IMG/VR virus record: IMGVR_UViG_3300033153_003398
Coordinates: 1 to 37,372 of that record
Strand: one strand, 5' to 3'
Source of the DNA: a virus
Length of the DNA stretch: 37,372 nt
Made by a program: the position numbers and the translations under genes. Below the pieces are notes generated by a model, which worked only from the letters and a program-made list of their open reading frames with translations, was not told where the DNA came from and did no database searches. Shown here piece by piece: positions 36,237 through 37,372 of this stretch. The stretch's first letter is position 1. Each line of letters begins with the position of its first letter.

Positions 36237-36584
36237 ATGGCTACCTTTACTACACTTAGTAAGAACAAGATTAGCTGGGTTGCTCCAGCTCCAGTAGCTA
36301 TTGTAGGTGAGGCTTATGAGTTGTTGATCGCTGATACTTATAAGCTAGATATTGGAGATGGTTTTTACTTAACTATCAAGCCAGCCGCTACTTCAATTCA
36401 GTATACTAATGTAGGTAAAACTAAGAACACCTGGCCAGCTCCAGCCTCAGTCAAGACTGATTACTTTATAAATATTGGTGATGACTTCAACCTTCTGATA
36501 GATAACAGCAACAAACTCATTATTAACCCTCGACAAGCAGAAGTCCCTTGGACTACGATAAGTAGAAAGAAAATTAAATATTAA
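36237..36584 (+). CDS. Small virion protein with internal duplication, 115 aa
   Basis: 115 residues made of about two and a half similar units: KNKISWVAPAPV...YELLIADTYKLDIGDG, then KTKNTWPAPASV...FNLLIDNSNKLIIN, then TTISRKKIKY. Each is beta-rich with a W-x-APA start. It precedes the tail fibre by two bases under a leaderless promoter, so it may be a fibre-attachment or baseplate part. Family unknown. Confidence 0.68.
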   Translation: MATFTTLSKNKISWVAPAPVAIVGEAYELLIADTYKLDIGDGFYLTIKPAATSIQYTNVGKTKNTWPAPASVKTDYFINIGDDFNLLIDNSNKLIINPRQAEVPWTTISRKKIKY

Positions 36585-36586
36585 AT

Positions 36587-37372
36587 ATGAGCTACACAGA
36601 TGATAAAAAACCAAGTGGATTAACAGTACTAACAGCTTTAGCTAGTGATGACACTATTATTGTGGGAGACACTTCTGATGCTAATGAGGTTGTTAAAACA
36701 ATCACTAAAGCTAACCTCGAGGGAGATATAATAGTAACTGCCTCACAAGTTTCTGATTTTGATACTGAGGTTACTAATAATAGTGCGGTAGCAGCTAACA
36801 CTGCTAAGGTTTCATATACTGACGCAGCTAAGGTTGCCGGAATCGAGGCTCTAGCAGATGTAACTGATGCTACTAATGTAGCGACAGCTGGGGCTGTGAT
36901 GAACACTGGTAATGAAACAATAGCTGGTGTTAAGACCTTCTCAGGCTCTCCAGTGGTACCAACTCCAACTACAGACCTACAAGCAGCCACTAAGAAGTAT
37001 GTGGATGATAATGCTGGTGGTGGCTCAGGTGACTTCAAGGCTGACGGAACAGTACCGATGACAGGTGATATTGATACTGATGGTAACGGTATCAACAATG
37101 TAGATGTATTAGACTTCGACCTTACAGCTGGAGCTTCTGTCGGACAAGGTCAAATGGCTTGGAACGCTGATGAGGAGACTGTAGACCTTGGACTGAATGG
37201 GGCTGTTCTACAGATGGGACAGGAAGTTCACTATCATGTTCGTAATGACACTGGTTCACAGATTGATGATGGTACACCAGTAATGGCAGTCGGAACTCTT
37301 GGAGCGTCAGGACGGATTAAAGTATCACCAATGGTGGGGTCTGATATCGCTAACGCTAAATTATTCTTAGGT
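36587..37372 (+). CDS. Tail fibre protein, 5' part (continues at position 1)
   Basis: The true start (MSYTDDKKPSGLTVLTALAS) is here. The N-terminal region (1-135) is helical and beta mixed with NNSAVAANTAKVSYTDAAKV, then a Gly-rich hinge (DDNAGGGSGDFKADG) and the fibre repeat motif GTVPMTGDIDTDGNGINNVD. The N-terminus probably attaches to the tail and the part after the join forms the distal fibre. The last 114 bases duplicate the window start, so the unique portion is 36587-37258, 224 codons. Confidence 0.88.
   Translation, partial: MSYTDDKKPSGLTVLTALASDDTIIVGDTSDANEVVKTITKANLEGDIIVTASQVSDFDTEVTNNSAVAANTAKVSYTDAAKVAGIEALADVTDATNVATAGAVMNTGNETIAGVKTFSGSPVVPTPTTDLQAATKKYVDDNAGGGSGDFKADGTVPMTGDIDTDGNGINNVDVLDFDLTAGASVGQGQMAWNADEETVDLGLNGAVLQMGQEVHYHVRNDTGSQIDDGTPVMAVGTLGASGRIKVSPMVGSDIANAKLFLG
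37259..37372. repeat. Terminal direct repeat, copy 2 (circular overlap)
   Basis: Exact copy of 1-114. Removing either copy gives a 37,258-bp circle with an intact tail-fibre gene. Confidence 0.95.

Noticed and set aside
36592-37098. 168-aa minus-strand frame opposite the tail fibre
   Set aside because: Antisense shadow; the plus-strand tail-fibre frame is continuous through the circular join.

Overview
The window is one complete circular or circularly permuted genome of a tailed double-stranded DNA phage. The first 114 bases recur exactly as the last 114, so the unit is 37,258 bp. The cut lies inside a tail-fibre gene that stays in frame across the join (929 codons). The standard genetic code fits: many genes join by ATGA overlaps in which TGA must be a stop. 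No integrase, DNA polymerase, RNA polymerase, complete tRNA, CRISPR array or transposase was found. The virion gene set (portal, scaffold, SU10-like capsid, beta-rich neck and nozzle-like proteins, two large internal or ejection-like proteins, no tape measure or sheath) suggests a short-tailed, podovirus-like particle. The host cannot be read from the sequence. Extended -10 promoters lying 6-11 nt from start codons, scarce Shine-Dalgarno sites and the style of the cell-wall hydrolases would suit an uncultured lineage such as Patescibacteria, but this is only a guess.

Layout. Rightward (late) genes run from 15,755 through 37,258, across the join, to 4,970. The order is helicase/primase, a putative iteron origin, two microproteins, small and large terminase, portal, scaffold, capsid, a small-gene cluster, a glycosyltransferase-TPR-glycosyltransferase with a FkbM methyltransferase, neck/tail/ejection proteins, tail fibre, two more structural proteins, and a lysis cassette (two membrane proteins, a protamine-like peptide, an M23 endopeptidase). 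Leftward (early/middle) genes run from 15,670 down to 5,004: a small HTH protein, a stand-alone CHC2 primase zinc finger, zinc-ribbon microproteins, a large structured non-coding RNA candidate, a possible ssDNA-binding protein, a YqaJ-like exonuclease, a VRR-NUC nuclease, a ribbon-helix-helix protein, YopX, a cytosine methyltransferase-like protein, many small unknowns, and a membrane coiled-coil protein followed in the same frame, after one UGA, by a lytic transglycosylase.

Control. Two divergent leaderless promoters flank an inverted repeat at 15,671-15,754 and probably set the early/late switch. Many transcription units start with TGNTATAAT (or TACAAT) so close to the ATG that the transcript would have almost no leader. 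A short leftward cluster (6.2-6.7 kb) instead uses ordinary Shine-Dalgarno sites behind a duplicated 20-bp promoter. Replication probably combines the D5/SF3-type helicase, the separate CHC2 zinc-finger protein, the iteron region, scattered DnaA-box-like sites and host polymerase.

Most notable: the 385-450 nt structured RNA at about 14.2-14.6 kb, the leaderless promoter architecture, the iteron origin, the UGA-split membrane transglycosylase, and the virion-locus glycosylation/methylation pair.
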